From the NCBI GenBank assembly GCA_016721435.1, contig JADKIC010000017.1:1-64000 (forward strand): a stretch of 64,000 nucleotides of DNA. Reading direction: 5' to 3'. This stretch comes from Bacteroidota bacterium. GTDB taxonomy: Bacteria > Bacteroidota > Bacteroidia > AKYH767-A > OLB10. This document shows positions 62,341 to 64,000 of the stretch, in pieces. Every line of letters begins with the position of its first letter. Within the stretch, counting starts at the first letter, position 1. Below the pieces are notes generated by a model. It was not told the origin of the DNA. It ran no database searches and saw nothing but the letters and a program-made list of their open reading frames with translations. The position numbers and the translations under genes were made by a program.

Positions 62341-64000
62341 TCAAACAGGTATTGCACTAATTTCACTATTTCGATCTTTACAGAATAGAATTTTATGGCT
62401 TTGTAAAATCAAAAATACAGTACTTCCATTAAAGAAGACCGGATGGTTACTCCAGGTTTCAATCGTATTCCGATGCCTTACCACAATATAATAACTGCCC
62501 GGAGCAGGATAAAAAGGAACTACGGCAAAACCATTGCGTAAGAGTAAAGCAGATGCAGTACTCACCGGATTATAAGGAGCGAGCGTCTGACGCAACTCTA
62601 CCATTACAGAATCAACTGCTGTAGGATTAATGTGCAACCCTTCGTTAAATAAATTCGGTATCATAAATCCATTGCCCTGATAATATCCTTCAACGAATAA
62701 TTTCAATTGAAAGGCTCCTGATCCACAGCCTTCGTCAATGATATTATTACAATTATCATCGATGCTATTGACACATTGTTCCTGTAATCCGGGATTCACT
62801 GCAGCCAACGCATCATTGCAATCATCATTATTGAAAACGAATCCTGAAAGCGCAAAACACGCAACGGAGTCCACCGCTGCATCCCCGTATCCATCACTAT
62901 CTGCATCTCTGTAAAAGGTGAGACCATAACTGCAGGAACCATTGTCTTGTGTAGCGAGTGAACTGTAGTTACAAGCATTTACATCTAAACATCCCGGGAC
63001 ATCAAAAAACACTATCATTGGCAATATTGATAAAATAGGTTTCTGCTTTTGTAAACACATCCGCGGCTACTTCAATAGCAATCTTTCTGCCGGGTATATC
63101 ATCAAAAGGAGGATGTATACCACCCCAGATTCTTGACAAGGAAGATTCATCTGCAGCATCCTGATAAGTGGCCCACTGCAAATCGATATCTACACTTGGT
63201 CCATTTTCAAAAACGAGAAACTCATCACCGGCAGCATGAAAGACACCCATTCCACCCGGGAAATAATTATCGCCGGTGAAGTCGGTCAATATTTCTGCAG
63301 CAGCTCTGGAATACGTAGAATGCCCGGATAAGTAACCGGCAAATGGTGGTGTAACAAAGGAGGGACGCTGATAGGGTAACCAGTTTTCAGCGAGTATCCA
63401 ACCCACGCCTGCTACATCAGTATCTACATTATTTATTGCCGTATGTCCACGCCATGCTTTCACTTTTATCTTACCTACATTGGCTCCTCCCGCTGCGAGA
63501 GCATCTCCCGGATGCACCACTTCAATATAACCCGGAATTAAAGGTAAGCCCGCGGGGTGATAACTGGAATCAGCCGGATTCGTGCTCTGCCCCAACTCAG
63601 CCATTGCACGAATAGCAGAAATAGGTCGGGGGGAATCATACCAACCTTTTATTCCCCAGATGGAAACGGCTACATCATGCATTGCGCCACCCAATGCAAA
63701 ATATCCTTTCACGCTCCACTCTAAATCATCCAGTACCGGACCAGCCCCTTTGTATTGTTTTGTCTCGAGCGGATGATCTGAAACATAATTAAAAATCGTG
63801 AACCAATGTCCGGGAGGTGTTTCAGATTCCGGTCCATCTGCCCAGAACTCGGCAAGGATGCGGGCAAAGTCACCCCGCTTAACCATATTAGGTGCATAGG
63901 GCAATCCGGTAGCGGGATTTACGGCATGTCCGACATTCGTTGTTCCTCCACCAATCAGATTATAAAATGACGGATAGGCGGAAGCGTTAGCCGGCAATAC
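62341..64000 (-). CDS. Vanadium-dependent haloperoxidase (PAP2 superfamily) fused to a MopE-like/EGYY tail (partial, frameshifted)
   Basis: The 5' end is beyond the right edge. Catalytic part: GIKGWYDSPRPISAIR, FAGYLSGHSTYSRAAAE and LSRIWGGIHPPFDD. The spacings K-x6-R, S-G-H and R-x5-H equal those of fungal vanadium chloroperoxidase (Lys353/Arg360, Ser402-Gly403-His404, Arg490/His496), so all vanadate ligands look intact. After a T6 run at about 63008-63013 the frame changes and the protein continues GCLDVNACNYSS...DNGSCSYG, a MopE-like repeat (DADSDGYGD ... NDDCNDALAAVNP ... SIDDNCNNIIDEG) and the EGYY module, which stops before the dockerin-like EF-hands. Oxidises halides with peroxide, or acts as a phosphatase; extracellular location is inferred from the tail. 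Confidence 0.85.

Overview
The window looks like a chromosomal segment of a Bacteroidota bacterium (Chitinophagales/Sphingobacteriales/Flavobacteriales-like; I cannot place it more finely). Supporting signs are type IX secretion (T9SS) C-terminal sorting tails with a YPNP-type motif, a SusC/SusD pair, LytS/LytTR and Reg_prop/Y_Y_Y signalling, a YtxJ-like bacillithiol-system protein, DUF3109 and 'SFDPNDK' (DUF7619-type) modules, low GC, and TAnnTTTG -7 promoter boxes.

Layout. 1-7.4 kb (minus): an SBBP-type propeller protein cut by the window edge, then two tandem two-component systems (propeller sensor + LytTR regulator; TPR sensor + NarL/LuxR regulator) that could form one operon. 7.9-13.2 kb: a giant T9SS protein (PPC-like units, MopE-like metal-binding repeats, PKD-like domains). 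13.3-28.1 kb: housekeeping genes (DUF3109, outer-membrane protein, ABC-F ATPase, tRNA-Arg, FkbM methyltransferase, JmjC-like cupin, acyl-CoA thioesterase, GT9 glycosyltransferase, TatD, asparaginase, OsmC, PEP synthase). 28.6-34.3 kb: tRNA-Ser and two T9SS surface proteins. 34.7-36.3 kb: a hipBA toxin-antitoxin module. 36.5-41.6 kb: SusC/SusD and ytxJ. 41.9-48.9 kb: three T9SS secreted proteins, one with a PNGase F-like domain. 49-50.2 kb: ilvE. 50.3-64 kb (minus): two giant paralogous surface proteins and a vanadium haloperoxidase fused to a MopE-like tail, sharing an unusual C-terminal EGYY module that in the two giants ends in a dockerin-like domain.

Two features run through the whole window. 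First, many genes, including conserved housekeeping ones, are split by single-base indels, often in short homopolymers. I read these as uncorrected sequencing or assembly errors and annotate each as one gene spanning its pieces. Second, intergenic DNA is rich in repeats with a 7-bp period, and several arrays begin exactly at the stop codon of the preceding gene. Other repeat structures are a three-unit tandem array that re-uses the 3' end of tRNA-Arg, a G-rich triple repeat, and dispersed palindromes.

The content suggests a surface-oriented heterotroph that devotes much coding capacity to large secreted, calcium-binding, adhesive or degradative proteins. No prophage, insertion sequence, CRISPR array or dedicated defence island is visible apart from hipBA.
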